In this document: piece by piece, positions 1 through 11,580 of the stretch
Position numbering within the stretch: the first letter of the stretch is position 1
How the letters are laid out: each line of letters starts with the position of its first letter
Assembly: GCA_018894105.1 (NCBI GenBank)
Contig: CM032126.1
Coordinates: forward strand, 29,734,391 to 29,798,390
Direction: 5' to 3'
Length of the DNA stretch: 64,000 bases
Source of the DNA: Jacaranda mimosifolia
Taxonomy: Eukaryota; Streptophyta; Magnoliopsida; Lamiales; Bignoniaceae
Translations under genes and position numbers: made by a program
Notes under the pieces: model-generated
Told to the model about the DNA's origin: nothing
The model's database searches: none
What the model saw: only the letters and a program-made list of their open reading frames with translations

Positions 1-793
1 AAATGTCCCCACATTTTGAATACAATGAGACCAAACAAGTAAGCACGTACTCATGGAAATGACAGCCGACCTTCATAGCTAATGCCTGAACCATCATACC
101 AGCTCTCATTCCCTGCAACTCAGCTACACCAGAAAGCACCACAGCCAATGTAGTCGAATCAAACCGTGCCATCCTCTCAACCATATCGCGGAAAACCCGA
201 AGTGTTTCATCAAAGCAACAATTTTTCACCAGCCCAGAAAGGATCGTGTTCCAAAGAACCGTATCTGGCTCCACTATTCCATCAAACACCTTATATGCAT
301 GTCTAATCCTTGAAAAACTCATATAAATGTCCACTAAAGCCGAGCCCACAAACAAATCCGATCCAAACCCAGAAACTACGGCATGCCCGTGAAGCAAAAC
401 CCCGACTTTCTCAGACACAGATGAAGGAACCCCCGAAAAGGCTGCGATAATAAACGAATAAGTAAAATTATCAGGCTTGAAGCCTGGTTTGTGGAGTAGA
501 CTTCTGTACACACATAGGGAATCAAACGGGCTGTGCCTAAGGCCTTTAATGAGGACATTATAGAGGAAAAGATCAGGCGAGTTAGTGTTGGCAAAGAGGA
601 GCTTGGCTTGAGAAGTGGCATTAAGGTCCAGGAGTTTTTGAATGAGCTTCGTGATGGTTATGTGGTCGTTGACAAGATTGCTGTGGATGATTTGGGCGTG
701 GGTTTGATTGAGATGTGAGAGTGTTGTGGACTGCTTAATTAAGCTTAGGAAGAAGTTTCTGTCTCTTGGAGGAGATATGGCTCTGCAAACCAT
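1..793 (-). CDS. PLS-class pentatricopeptide-repeat protein, 5' part (truncated by window edge)
   Basis: An uninterrupted frame of 264 codons begins at ATG 793 (M-V-C-R-A-I-S-P-P) and leaves the window without a stop. After a short N-terminus that probably targets an organelle, the translation shows alternating P, L and S repeats: HAQIIHSNLVND (about residues 36-47), DLFLYNVLIKGL, DNFTYSFIIAAF, DLFVGSALVDIYMSFSRI, DTVLWNTILSGLVKN, DSTTLAVVLSGVAELQG and HEYVLTCLVSLYSKCG. PLS-class proteins bind single-stranded organellar RNA one base per repeat, and most act in C-to-U editing. The closest protein I recall is Arabidopsis At4g30700 (DYW9/MEF29); shared stretches include SHLNQTHAQII and VLTCLVSLYSKCG-like segments. 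The E and DYW domains expected at the C-terminus lie outside the window, so the editing role is inferred. No intron is visible, as usual for the family. The next gene on the same strand, AUG8, fits the same Arabidopsis neighbourhood. Confidence 0.93.
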   Translation of the reverse strand, partial: MVCRAISPPRDRNFFLSLIKQSTTLSHLNQTHAQIIHSNLVNDHITITKLIQKLLDLNATSQAKLLFANTNSPDLFLYNVLIKGLRHSPFDSLCVYRSLLHKPGFKPDNFTYSFIIAAFSGVPSSVSEKVGVLLHGHAVVSGFGSDLFVGSALVDIYMSFSRIRHAYKVFDGIVEPDTVLWNTILSGLVKNCCFDETLRVFRDMVERMARFDSTTLAVVLSGVAELQGMRAGMMVQALAMKVGCHFHEYVLTCLVSLYSKCGDI

Positions 794-1040
794 TGAAGTT
801 TGTGAAAAATCACAGGCTTGTTCATACAGTTGGTGCGCTTTTGAAGAAGAAGAAGAATGCCATGCGGATAATTTCCGCGGGAAGTTTCATTCCAGTTTTC
901 CTTATTGCCTATTGGTGAATTTAACAAATTTGCCAATAAGTTTTAAGTATTCTGCGCGTGTATGCGTACTTGAAAAATAAAGACGTACTTCTTCGGATCT
1001 GACCCAATTTAGCTTTTTCCAGTGAAAGTTGAAACAATAA

Positions 1041-1394
1041 GATTGTGTTTGGTTATGTTTTTTATTTGTTTTTATTATGTGTTTATTATATGTTTTGGGA
1101 GAATGAATTATTGGAGAATATGAAAGTTGTTTTTTAGTATGTTTGTTTATGTTTTGGAGGAGACATTTTTTCCTATAGCAGTCAAATCAATATTTTTTAA
1201 TTGAATTTTTTGGGTGAAAATAGAATTAAATGATTATTTTAATGTTAGATTAATAATAAAATATATATAATGTATATATATAATATATGTAAGTATATAT
1301 TGGAGAATGCGCAGTTTTGAGGAAACATGGAGATATGTTTGGTTATATTTTCCCAAAATAATGTTGTTTTGGGGAAACATAACCAAACAAAGCC
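1041..1394. mobile_element. Tourist-like MITE candidate
   Basis: The left end reads GATTGTGTTTGGTTATGTTT and the reverse complement of the right end reads GGCTTTGTTTGGTTATGTTT, a terminal inverted repeat of about 20 bp with few mismatches. The left flank is TAA; the matching flank on the right is AAA, so the 3-bp target duplication typical of PIF/Harbinger MITEs is imperfect. The interior is AT-rich without coding capacity. It lies between the PPR and AUG8 genes. Confidence 0.6.
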
Positions 1395-2321
1395 AAAAAA
1401 ATTTGCAATTTCTTTTTTTATTTTAAATAATAAAATTTAATTTTAAAAAGTCTCAAAAAATTAAGGATTATGAATTTGGAATAGAAGGAATATAAAGGAA
1501 AAAAAAATGGTGTCGTATGTAAATAAATTAACCAGTATATTTTTAGGGGTCACTTATGCATGCTTTTCTTCTGTGTTTCCTTTTTAACCTATGATTTTGA
1601 ATTTTAGTGAGGAAAATATTGAGGAATTTTTTTTCATACTTTAAACGGCATCGTTTTATATTTTAATTTTTTTGTATCTTTGTATTTTTTTCTTTTTCTC
1701 TTTTCTCGCTAAATTTCTTAATTAAAACATAGAAGATCCAAATACAATGAAACAACTTGAGTAATCATGTGTGAAACTACTTCAGTTTTCTCTATATTTC
1801 ACACTTGCTTCACTTTCCTTTTGATTGGTTTGTACAAATTAAATACAAATTTTCCAGTAGACTAAAAATGAATTTAACTTACAAATTCTAACTAAGCCGG
1901 CCTCCCTATATCATTGAAAGAAAACAAGAAAACATCAATTAAACCACTCATAAAGAAAAGGTGTTCGTGTCAGAGCTCTCATCTCTTCTTGTTGTTAGGC
2001 ATTATCTCTCATATGCAAAAACTCTTCCAATTATATCTTAATACCCATATATCGAAGAAGAAGTTTCCCCATTGCAGCTCCAACCTTGTTTCATCTGTAA
2101 TATATGGGTCCTCAGGCTATATTCTTCCGCCTGCACAAGTAGGTACATTCAACCTCATCAGCTATTCAGTCTCATAAACAACACAGCATAATTAAGATGA
2201 ACCAAGTCAGCTGAAGAATTTCAGAAATATGACTGCCAGAATTAGTGCACTTGAGTTCTATTAGAAATACCCTCAAAGAATGGGACTAAATCTCAAAATT
2301 TACAAGAATGCATGATAAATT
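1395..2321. other. Intergenic and AUG8 downstream region
   Basis: This AT-rich stretch lies downstream of the AUG8 stop codon and presumably holds its 3' UTR and polyadenylation site. The short open frames inside it have no recognisable domain or plant-exon character. I see no further gene or repeat. Confidence 0.6.
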
Positions 2322-5300
2322 TTAAAACAAGATGATCCTACATTTTAAACTTGCTTTTTTTTCCCTCACCTGCATTGCAGCTGTAGAGCCCAAAACTGAT
2401 TCGCATTCATCAAGCATGGCTCTTTCCTTTGCTGCCATTTCAGCAACTTCAGACACCAGGCAGTTCATTCCCTCCACCTGTGTCGTGCAATAGAAATTCG
2501 TAAAGGCTCTGATCCTTCGAATGATAACATACAAGAGCATGATGAATATGGGCAGGTTGCAATAAATATAAAAGCACAAGTTATCTCACCCTTGAAAGTA
2601 TGGAACATAAGGAGGATCCCATTGCTTGCATCACATCAACAGCAGAGCATACTGCCGCCTTGACAGTTTCAATATCTCCCTGGACAGTTTGGATTTACTT
2701 AATTATTTCTCTTACATAATACTGAGCATCAAGAGATAGCCAAGTTGCATACCCTTGAGCCTCTTGTGACTGGGATGAGAATCGTGCTTGCCTGCAGATC
2801 TTGGATGGCCCAGGTCAATGAGTTAACATGATCCCTTTCTACCGAAGCCCACTCGTCAAGACAAGTTAGCTGAGCATGTTGAATTTGAATTAGAAAATGT
2901 ATGGATCCTTAGCGAAGCTCAAATATAGCATATCATGGACAAGCTAAAATATACAAACGTACAAATTAGAGATCGCCATGAATCAGACAAATACAGGAAA
3001 CTCACTAATGGAAATATGGTGCTTATATTTAGAATTGTAGACACGTACTCATGTAGGGATATGTTGGGATAAGGAGAGGTACATTGGCTGGAGTTACTTA
3101 ATTTACAGAAGATGAACAGGAAAACACACAAAAATAGGATATCCCTACCAAGTCACCCCGAGAAAATAATGAATACACTGGAGTGTATCAGAAAAACTTT
3201 TGGTAATAATTCTCTTGATCGAGATAGGTAGACAAATTGACCAAACGGTACAATAAAAATCTAACTGCGCATTTCAGAAGATAATCTATTTTGCCATGTG
3301 ACTATGCATAACTTGTGTATGTCATAAGCATAACCTTGCACCAAGACTTTGGAGAGAAATTAAGCAGCACTTTCAAACTACAAAAGGAGGATTCTGCAGC
3401 ACTATAGTTAACTATTCATTCACTTCTTCAATTTTATTCCTAATCCACAAAACTCTTAATAAAGCTCCAGGTGCATCCAGGTGCCGAAAATTAAGGCTTA
3501 CTCTGTTGATAACTAATTAAACAGCAAATTTCTACTCTCGAATCAAAGATAAATATCACATATACTTTCTACCTGAGCTCTGGTAGGCTAATAAGATTAG
3601 TGCCCTTCAAACCACTGTGACAGTCTAAACCCGATAATTAACAAGGACAGATCAAAACCCCTCATGATTAAATATGGGAACCTTCAATTGCCTTGAAAGT
3701 GGACTCTGGATAGCTTGCTCCAAAAGCCAAGGCTTTCAACTATCAAGATGATCAATGGAACTGACAAGGTTATTTTAGAAAACATCACTGTCTATTATAA
3801 TTAGGAGCTCCTATTCATCATTCACATGACTAATCTGCATCAGGCAAACTTGTATTCTATTCCAAACAAATGTAAAATAGTATAATGCACTGATATATCA
3901 GGAAGTACTCCGTTACTGTCTGAAACTGAATCTACTCAATGAAATCAAGGCAGATGTCATCCTCTATATAATTATGACAACCCCCTTGAACAACTAAATG
4001 ATTTTAGTAGCAAAATTTCTACACAGAATTTTAGTAAATTATTATAGTCAAGTTACTTGAGTTCAGAAATCCCCATAAGAGGTCCCACAATGAATGACAC
4101 GGGCTATCTTTAAAATCCCTAAGTTCACAATCACCATATAATTGACAGTGTGCCTTCATCCAGCATAAAACGCCAGTGATGCCACAGAATAGCAATTGTT
4201 GGATGCAGGACATGCAGCTGGAATCACATATTTTATCCTGAACTTTTCTTGCCCCCCTATAGTCCTTGTAAAATAAATTATCTTGCTCACAAGAAATATG
4301 TGGTATTGATAGCTCAAGCATATTGCTTTTCTGGACAAACAATGAGTTTAAATGCTAATCCTCCAATATCATATCCAACTTTAGTTTTCCTATTGCTTCC
4401 AAGCATCAAGCCAGATCTAAAAAAGATGTAGTTGAAACTAAACCACATTTACCAGGCAGGAAAACTAGATGAAAAAACAGGCATCTAAGAAATTTGAAAG
4501 ACTCAAAACAGGATAGTCCTTTTTGAGCATAATAATGGTCAGAGTAAGAGAGGAATTACTTGATTCTTCAAAACTAAGAAAAGCTTCAACTTGAGCCTCA
4601 GCTGCTGCAGGTCAATTCTTCTCTCCATTATCAAGTCCCAAAGATACACAATTGTCCTCCAAACGCTGTAGAGCATTTTCTGCGCCATCAAAATAAACTT
4701 AGGGGCTCAAAAAAATTATGATGAATTTGATTTGAAAACCGGAAAAAAAAGGGAAGGGGGGGGGGGGGGAAGGAAAGAAAGAATAGAACAAAATCATCAT
4801 TAGAACTTAGTTCTGCTCATGCAACTTTGTGCAATGGTTGGGGGGAGCATAAGGTACTCAAGTTGAAAACTAGACAACAAGGAGCCTATACCAGAGTGAA
4901 GCGTCTACAGTAATCCATGCATCTAAGAAACTTCAGAACTTCAGAAAACAATTAAAGAAAAGATAAGGATTGGAAATCATAACAAAAATCAAGTCATATA
5001 TATATGGAACATTTAAAGCTTGCTAAAGCCGTAAAGTTCCAACAAGATATGCTCTAACCTCTGCTTTCACTTTCTGTGATTGCAATGCAGCATCACTTCG
5101 GGCATTCGCATAGCGCCATTGCAAGTGCCTGTTGTATAAAAGCCGCAATTGATGGACATCCTCAATGTGATTTGCAGCACTCTTTCCTTTTCTAATATCC
5201 GCAATAAAACTAAGAACAGAAGTTGAACTCTGAGGTTGTCTGGATGGACTGGATGGTCTCGCCCGAGCAGGACTAGGTCCTCTAGAAGAAGGATTGACTG

Positions 5301-6345
5301 CCTTTGCTCGAGATGGACTGACCCCTCTGGACACAGAGGGTGATGCAGGGCGCGATCCAGGAGTTGGCAAAGACAGAGCTCTAGCCGCAGCACTTGCCAA
5401 TTGCGTTCTATCTGACGAACTTGAAGACCCAGGCTTTTGCATCTTTTGTGAACTATCATCAAATAAACATCCATTCAGCATAGCTTTTCCACTCTCATCA
5501 CGAGACATTAGCAATAGCAAATCACTGGTAGATTTGAGTAAAGGTTTACTTGTCCCATCCAGAGATAATCTCTTGAGGGAAGGTGTACCTGTTCCTGAAC
5601 CAGATAAAGATAAATTTTTGCTTGTCTTATCAGCCAGATCGATACTTCTACTCAGAGCAGTGGCAACTTTCCCACTTGTTCTGCTTGGCCATCGATGTTG
5701 ATCCACTAGACGAGAATGTAAACTATCAAGAGGTTTAGAATTCTCTGATTGATCAGCAGAACTCTTTCCTTTGAGCGGACTCCTCTTCCTCTCTGGTGTG
5801 GGCTTCCTGGAAGCAGGAATTTCAGCCTGTCTGTGAGCAACATTTGAGGATGGCCTCAAAGTGCGATCAGAAGGCATATGAGAATCTGGTTTTTCTTTCT
5901 TAGTAATAGGAACAGAAAAGGTATCAGATTGGAAGGAGACACTGAGACTCCGCATCGTAGAAGGCCATAAGGACTCTGGTAACTTATTGCTAGCTATCTT
6001 TCTTGATGCCAGCAGTATTTCTGCAGTTGTATCCTGAACTGGTGTTGATGGAGATGATGGTGATGATGGTGGTGAAGGTCTAGAGGGGCGCTTTCTTTCA
6101 GCTGACGCAGCCCTCTTTGGGGCCAATACAGTTGAGGTTGATGATATCCTGCTGGCAATTGGTGAAGGGCAGCGTTTTGGACCAGTGGCTGCAGATGGTG
6201 CAGGTGACCTATACCTAGAACTAACTTCTCTTGTTCGGGCCTGACGAGTGGTTCCATTCTTGTTTTCAGCCGGAGCCAGCGGTAGTCTTGTTGTCCGTGC
6301 AGTAGATTGCTTCCGTAATGCTTGCTCTGATTCACATACATCCAT
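2322..6345 (-). CDS. AUG8: AUGMIN subunit 8 (QWRF-motif microtubule-binding protein)
   Basis: Five coding exons join in frame to a 589-residue protein: 6345-5059, 4679-4560, 2869-2753, 2679-2590 and 2477-2322, all with GT donors and AG acceptors. The N-terminus MDVCESEQALRKQ and the long basic, Ser/Pro-rich exon 1 (residues 1-429, including SLWPSTMRSLSVSFQSDTFS) match AUG8 of the plant augmin complex, which targets gamma-tubulin to existing microtubules. The C-terminal DUF566/QWRF region starts near residue 405 and continues through short helical exons (VWRTIVYLWDLIMERRIDLQ, CLDEWASVERDHVNSLTWAI, AVDVMQAMGSSLCSILSR). The signature motif reads QWRY at 409-412 instead of QWRF. An ATG 18 codons further upstream is open, but it lies beyond an intron acceptor (TTTGCACAG at 6351), so 6345 is preferred. 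Arabidopsis At4g30710 is the likely counterpart. Intron B (4559-2870) is 1.7 kb. Confidence 0.95.
4745..4772. repeat. Poly-A/poly-G tract in an AUG8 intron
   Basis: A run of A is followed by GGGAA and an uninterrupted run of more than ten G. It sits close to the exon 2 acceptor side of the long-intron region, just upstream of exon 2 in transcript sense. Such mononucleotide runs are prone to length variation and to sequencing error. Confidence 0.8.
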
Positions 6346-7054
6346 CCAAACTGTGCAAATCAGACCATATTGATGTCCGCTTTCACATACTAATAACAAC
6401 CTTGAACATGATGTCCGCTTTCATATACTAATAACAACCTTGAACATACTTTTGAACGGGAGTACACCAAACCCAATTATCTATTGACTAATCAGACCAG
6501 TGCCTCTAAAAGGAGATCCTTTTCCGTCTTGAAAATCTGGCAAACAAATTCGCAGCCAAAAGTAAGATGCCACAGATAGGACAATAGAGAAAAGAAATGA
6601 ATAAGGCATGATGAAAAAGGAAAAGATGCTCAAAAGAATAGAATACATCTTCACACACACCCAGATCTCAAATAGATTGAATTTGATAATTCCAGCCAAC
6701 AAATACAAATGGGTCTTCCACAATCATCATCATCCAACTCAGCCCAAATTCAGGCAGATCACACATCTAGGCAATATAAAAAGACACTAGCAAATTAATG
6801 AGACCAAATTAAATTTGCAGTCTATCATAAGAAGAAGGAGGAGTGGATTTAGGACCTCCCTCGGAAATGGGGAAGAGTAGGAGAAGAGTTGGGGCAGGGA
6901 AGAACTATAACTAATGGGAACGGTGTGTAGGATAAGAATGCCCTCAATTGCTTTTACTTTTTCATTTATATTTTATTTCCTTTCCCCTTTTGTTTCTGGT
7001 CCCCTACCTTTTGTCCCTGTCACGAGAATGCCATGGTTGGCCGGGCTGGAGCTG

Positions 7055-7090
7055 CATATGCAAAACACACACATACACACATTCAGGAAG
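7055..7090. repeat. Imperfect ACAC microsatellite
   Basis: AAACACACACATACACACAT is an interrupted CA repeat upstream of AUG8, within the proposed leader intron. Confidence 0.7.
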
Positions 7091-7192
7091 TAAAACTCAC
7101 ATTCAGAGCCCCTGCGGCCTGTTCCTTCTTCCCCCACCCAACTCCTTTTCATGAAAGGGAATTCACTGAAAATGATATCTTCACCACCCGCC

Positions 7193-7240
7193 CTCCCCCC
7201 CCCCCCCAACACACACTCACACTCACACTCACACACAAAT
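7193..7240. repeat. Poly-C tract followed by (CACACT)n
   Basis: A run of about 15 C is followed by several CACACT/CACTCA units. On the AUG8 sense strand this is a purine-rich GAGTGT/G-run, a sequence type able to form non-B structures. No function is visible. Confidence 0.8.
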
Positions 7241-7445
7241 GCACAAAATATCAATTGTGATCAATGATCCACTAGCGAGCTTCTCTCACTCTTATTCTCT
7301 TGATAATTGAACAAAAGTGGGACAAAATTACGTATGTATCTTGGGATCAAGCAGAAAATTTACAGATTTAACTTGGAATGGAGTGGGTTTCACCAGATAC
7401 GAACCAGAAGGAACATCCCATCTTGTTGGTTTGCCAATTCTGAAG

Positions 7446-7571
7446 CTATGTTTGGAAATTGAGTTCTAATAAGAAAAAGCACAGAAAACATAAAATATTT
7501 GAAACATAAACAAATTATAGAATTTTTCTATCCAGTATTCTAGTCATTAATACTGAAAATCCAAACATAAT
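7446..7571. mobile_element. Short MITE-like inverted-repeat element (weak)
   Basis: The left end CTATGTTTGGAAATTGAG resembles the reverse complement of the right end, TTATGTTTGGATTTTCAG. A second stretch with similar ends lies near 13227-13382. The target duplication is not clear, so only the inverted ends support the call. Confidence 0.3.
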
Positions 7572-8376
7572 GTTAATTAATTAAAAAGTAAAATAATTCC
7601 AAAAACAATTATTAAGAATTTTGTTTCTACATAGAAGCCTATATTTTTCCATAAAAAGGGAAATAATTCACAATAATTATAGGGATATGGGAACACGGAG
7701 ATGGAGACCACGTGCAGGAAGAGATCATTGTCCATCCCCATGAATTCACAGTACCCTAAACACACCCAACAACAACAATAAAATAATTATCTGTCATTAA
7801 TTTACGTTGATTAAACATCGTTATGCGCATAAATTACGCCAAAAAAAAGAAGAAGAAGAAGAAGTTTCAAACGAAATTTCCACCGGAAAATAGAGAAATA
7901 AATATTCGAAACTTTTCGGTCGCCAAAAAAAAAAAAGTTTTAAGAAGAAAAAGGTTTTTCGTTCAATTTTACTAAAATATGGATCATAAGAAATTGATTG
8001 AAGATTGAAATAGTGTAAAAAAAATAATCAATGACTTACAAATAAATGCTTCTAAAAAATGAATAATTTTCATACAATCAGAAAAAGATTAAAAAAAAAA
8101 ACAGAAAATAAACATATTACCTCTGGTTTTTTTTTTTCCCCCAAATTTCCAGCGATGAACAACAACTATTGTATTTATCTCGCTGTCGATAATGTTCTTA
8201 ACCGTGATTTTAGTATATACTTCTTTTGGTGAATTTCTTGATAAAATTACAAACAAATAAAAATTAAATAAATACCGTACGAATTATAAATAAATACAGT
8301 AAAAAGGAGAAAAAAGAATTTGCAGAAATTTCAGATAGCGGAAGTTGGGAAAATAGAGGCGAGCGGGCGGCGGTTG

Positions 8377-8387
8377 TTTTCGCGCCA
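8377..8387 (-). promoter_or_regulatory. E2F/DP-type binding site upstream of AUG8
   Basis: TTTTCGCGCCA matches the E2F consensus TTTSSCGC within a local GC-rich patch (about 8350-8387) in otherwise AT-rich DNA. It lies about 40-250 bp upstream of the proposed first leader exon of AUG8. E2F sites drive S/G2-phase transcription in plants, and augmin acts in mitotic spindle and phragmoplast assembly, so the position makes sense. Function is inferred. Confidence 0.5.
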
Positions 8388-8902
8388 CTTAATTATTAAA
8401 TGACTTATTTATTATGTGGCAAAATTTTGAAATTATTTTACTTGTATCATGTGCTTCTACATCAATTAAAGAAAATAATGATATTTCAGTAACAAAATTA
8501 TAATATGACATTTATTATATGATGTATGTTCTCGATGTAAATAAATAAATATTTTTTCAAAGTATTTCATCGATAGTATAAATAAATATTTATTTTTATT
8601 TTTTTAAATTTAAGAATATTTAATAAAAAATTAAGTTATAAATTTCTCAATTACTTCCATAACATTTTTTTAGTAGTATCAGTTCTCATCATACAATTCA
8701 TACACATAGTAGTCTATTCTTATATATCGAAAGTATATTAGATCAAACTAGATTTTATCTATCAAATTTGATTTGGTATAAGTGAATTTCAATTTAAATC
8801 TTACAAGGGATTTTTAGTTTTCACAAAAAAAAAAAAAATTACACTGGATCATGTTCAATTAAATTTGAATTAAATTAAATTGATTATTTTTGAATACTTT
8901 AA
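8388..8902. other. AT-rich intergenic DNA
   Basis: No coding frame, paired inverted ends or tandem array stands out. A poly-A run lies at 8826-8838. Confidence 0.6.
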
Positions 8903-9170
8903 GGGTTAGTTTGGTTGGGATGATAAGGTAGGATACAATGTTTTTATCTCATCTTATTATTTATTTGGTTGGAATGACAATAAACACTCAAGCCTGCATG
9001 AATGCCAAAAGCCTGTATTTATATGTGCAACTCTCATGATAAATTAACCTACCTATCCTCATGGGTTTATTTATCATGCTAACTAAATATACCATAATGA
9101 TAAAAAATCACACACATTATCATATGATAAATAATCATGAGATAACTTAAAAATCCAACCAAACTAGCCC
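8903..9170. mobile_element. Tourist-like (PIF/Harbinger) MITE
   Basis: The element starts GGGTTAGTTTGGTTGG and ends CCAACCAAACTAGCCC, an inverted repeat with one or two mismatches. It is flanked on both sides by TAA (8900-8902 and 9171-9173), the 3-bp target duplication of PIF/Harbinger elements. Its length of 268 bp and AT-rich non-coding interior fit a Tourist MITE. It must have been mobilised in trans. Confidence 0.85.
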
Positions 9171-9680
9171 TAAATTTCTTAGTTCGAATAATTTGTATTA
9201 TAAATGAATTAATGTCAGTATTATTGTTGTTTTATTTTATCATTTAATACAAAAAATTAAATTGAACTCATTTTGTTAGAAAGTCAATTGAAGCATAAAT
9301 ACATGGCGAACTTAAACTCAAATTCAAATATTTGATTTACATAATTATGCAACTTGCTAAAATAGATATGTCCATTGACCAATAAATTTATAAATCATTA
9401 ATTATTGGGAACAACTTCAAACTATTATTATAAACCCTATATGTGTAAGCCACTAAAACTATTTTGATAATTAAAATATCACCATTAAAATTAATAAGTA
9501 GAAATAGAGTAAAATGCACAAATTAATATAATTAACCAACTTTTCAATTTAAAAAAAAAAGAAAGAAAACTTTCAACATCCACAAGAAAAAATGAAAAGA
9601 AAAAAAATAAAAGATGTTAATGCTCAGTAATTAACAAGAATACAACAGGCGATGCAACTTTTCATTTGTTCCAAATTTCT

Positions 9681-10660
9681 GCCTGTAAATGAGTAGGGTA
9701 TCAGGTAGAGTGATATCCTACCTACACCCATACTCTAAAATATTTAAAAGAATGAGATTCTAATCATGCCCTACCCTAAAATACCCAAAAGGATGAGACC
9801 CTAAACCTATCCTACTCTATCTAACCGAAGACCCATTGTGTCTAGTTTATTGGATTTATGTTTTTAATATATACATTTATTTTCTCAATATATACTAAAA
9901 ATATTATTTGACATACGAATAACAAAAAATAATTTTTTTATATTTAATTTAATTTAATCATTAAATTTAAATTATTTAATTTAAACTTTTTGCTAATTAA
10001 ATTAACTGTTTTATTGATATAATAGTTAAGCTTTATTAATATAATTAACAATTAAACTTTTGCTAATTAAATTAATATAATTAATTTTTTTTAATAAAAA
10101 CAGTTTAAAAGCAAAAACTTTTTTCTATATTTAATTTTATAAAAAAATTTAATTTATATATTAATAAACTTTATTCATTAAAAAAATTAATTTTATTAAC
10201 TATTTTTATAAAAATTATTTATTCCACTATTAATTTTAATATTATTAATTTTATTAATGAAAAATGTTCAACTGTTGCTATTGTTATTCCAATTTAAAAA
10301 AAAAAAAAATTTCTACCCCAATATATTAACTTTATGATTTTTATTAATTTAATTTAATTTTTAATGAAGAAAATTATTTAGTTGTTACTGTTCATTCACA
10401 TATTTGTAATTTTTATATATAAAAAATTTATCATTAATATAAATTTGATTTGGGTATAAACAATTTTTAGGTTTATAGATTAAATTAAAACATAAAGTAA
10501 TGAGTAATTTTTTTGAATGGGTACATGAGTAATTTATGGATACAAACTCTACCCATACCCATACCTATTACACTATCTTTAATAAGTATGGGTATGGGTA
10601 AAATATGGGTATTGACATTTTGAGCATAGATAGAGTGTTACCCTACCCATTTATAGACCT
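9681..10660. mobile_element. Non-autonomous DNA transposon candidate with GTAGGGTA-type ends
   Basis: The left end GCCTGTAAATGAGTAGGGTA pairs with the reverse complement of the right end, GGTCTATAAATGGGTAGGGTA-like. A second internal block (CTACCCATACCCATACC near 10549-10567 against TACACCCATACTC near 9723-9735) reinforces the inverted layout. The roughly 980-bp interior is very AT-rich with no coding capacity. No clear target duplication was found, so the superfamily is open; hAT-like is a guess. Confidence 0.5.
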
Positions 10661-11539
10661 ATTTTAATTAGTATTTTGTTTTTTAGTTTATGTTATAGAT
10701 AAATATAAAGGGTACAATATATTTTCTTCAATAAACACTAGATTATGGGTACGAGAGTGTTTACATAGGCCATGTGCATTAGTTTAGAGATTGTGAAAAA
10801 AAAAAAGGTACTAGTCGTAAAAATAGGCAAAATTATTTGAGAAACTAATTAGAAAAGTAGCAAAAGAGTGGAAGGAAATGTTTGAAAAAATAATTTGTGC
10901 TAAGATTCGTATGATAAAGAATTTAATTATCCTTCCACTATTTTTTTTTTTTTTGTTATTATTAGTAGTAAAACAATAATGCCAAAAAATAATTTGTGCT
11001 GGCAGTTGAACCAAACACTTTCATATTACTCTCTTGAAACCAAAAGCCAAAAAATTATTTTTAGGAATATTACTCCCTGCATATATTTGGTTTGTATCAT
11101 GAATTATAAAATAAAATGTATGGTATAATATAATTAACCCAGAGAATCCAAAATACTTTTCATCCATGTGTCATACTAATTTCCTTAATTTATTCTTAAT
11201 TCTAATAATTGAAATTTGAAATTATTAGTATATAATAAATATTTTTCTTTTTAATTTAAGCAAATCTCATTCTCCCCTAAAGAGCCTGAGACAATAAACC
11301 ATAAACATTTCCGAGAAGGGGAAATGGTACACCTTTGTAAGAAGCTAATTATTTTGATAATTAAAGTATCACCATTCAAATAATTAACAATTATACATTC
11401 AATTTTAACCGATTGAAATTTTTTATTTTTTAAAATAAAAAATAAAAAATCTAACTGAACAGTTTGGTTATTAATCGAAACCAAAATTGAAAGAAACTTT
11501 TGGTTAATCAATAGTGTTAAAATCGAATACACGTCCCCC

Positions 11540-11580
<41 letters not shown>

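Larger units (their letters stand above)
6346..8340 (-). promoter_or_regulatory. Probable AUG8 5' leader with a long 5'-UTR intron
   Basis: Five bases upstream of the AUG8 start codon is a good acceptor (TTTGCACAG, ending at 6351), so the leader is probably spliced. A good donor on the same strand is AACCAGAG|GTAATATG, with the exon side ending at 8121. This would give an intron of about 1.77 kb and a leader exon at roughly 8121-8340. An alternative first exon could lie in the pyrimidine-rich stretch near 6850-6930. The interval also contains CA-type microsatellites. No coding exon is supported here. Confidence 0.45.

Noticed and set aside
376..980. Several short open frames on both strands around the PPR gene
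   Set aside because: They overlap the PPR coding frame in other phases and have no domain character. The PPR frame itself is continuous and matches the family.
1914..2177. Plus-strand 87-codon open frame downstream of AUG8
   Set aside because: Low-complexity translation without motif, located in the expected 3' UTR of AUG8.
5294..5701. 135-codon plus-strand frame opposite AUG8 exon 1
   Set aside because: Antisense shadow of a Ser/Arg-rich exon; codon composition mirrors the real gene.
6345..6399. Upstream ATG adding 18 residues to AUG8
   Set aside because: A splice acceptor lies between it and the conserved start MDVCESEQ, so this segment is probably intronic.
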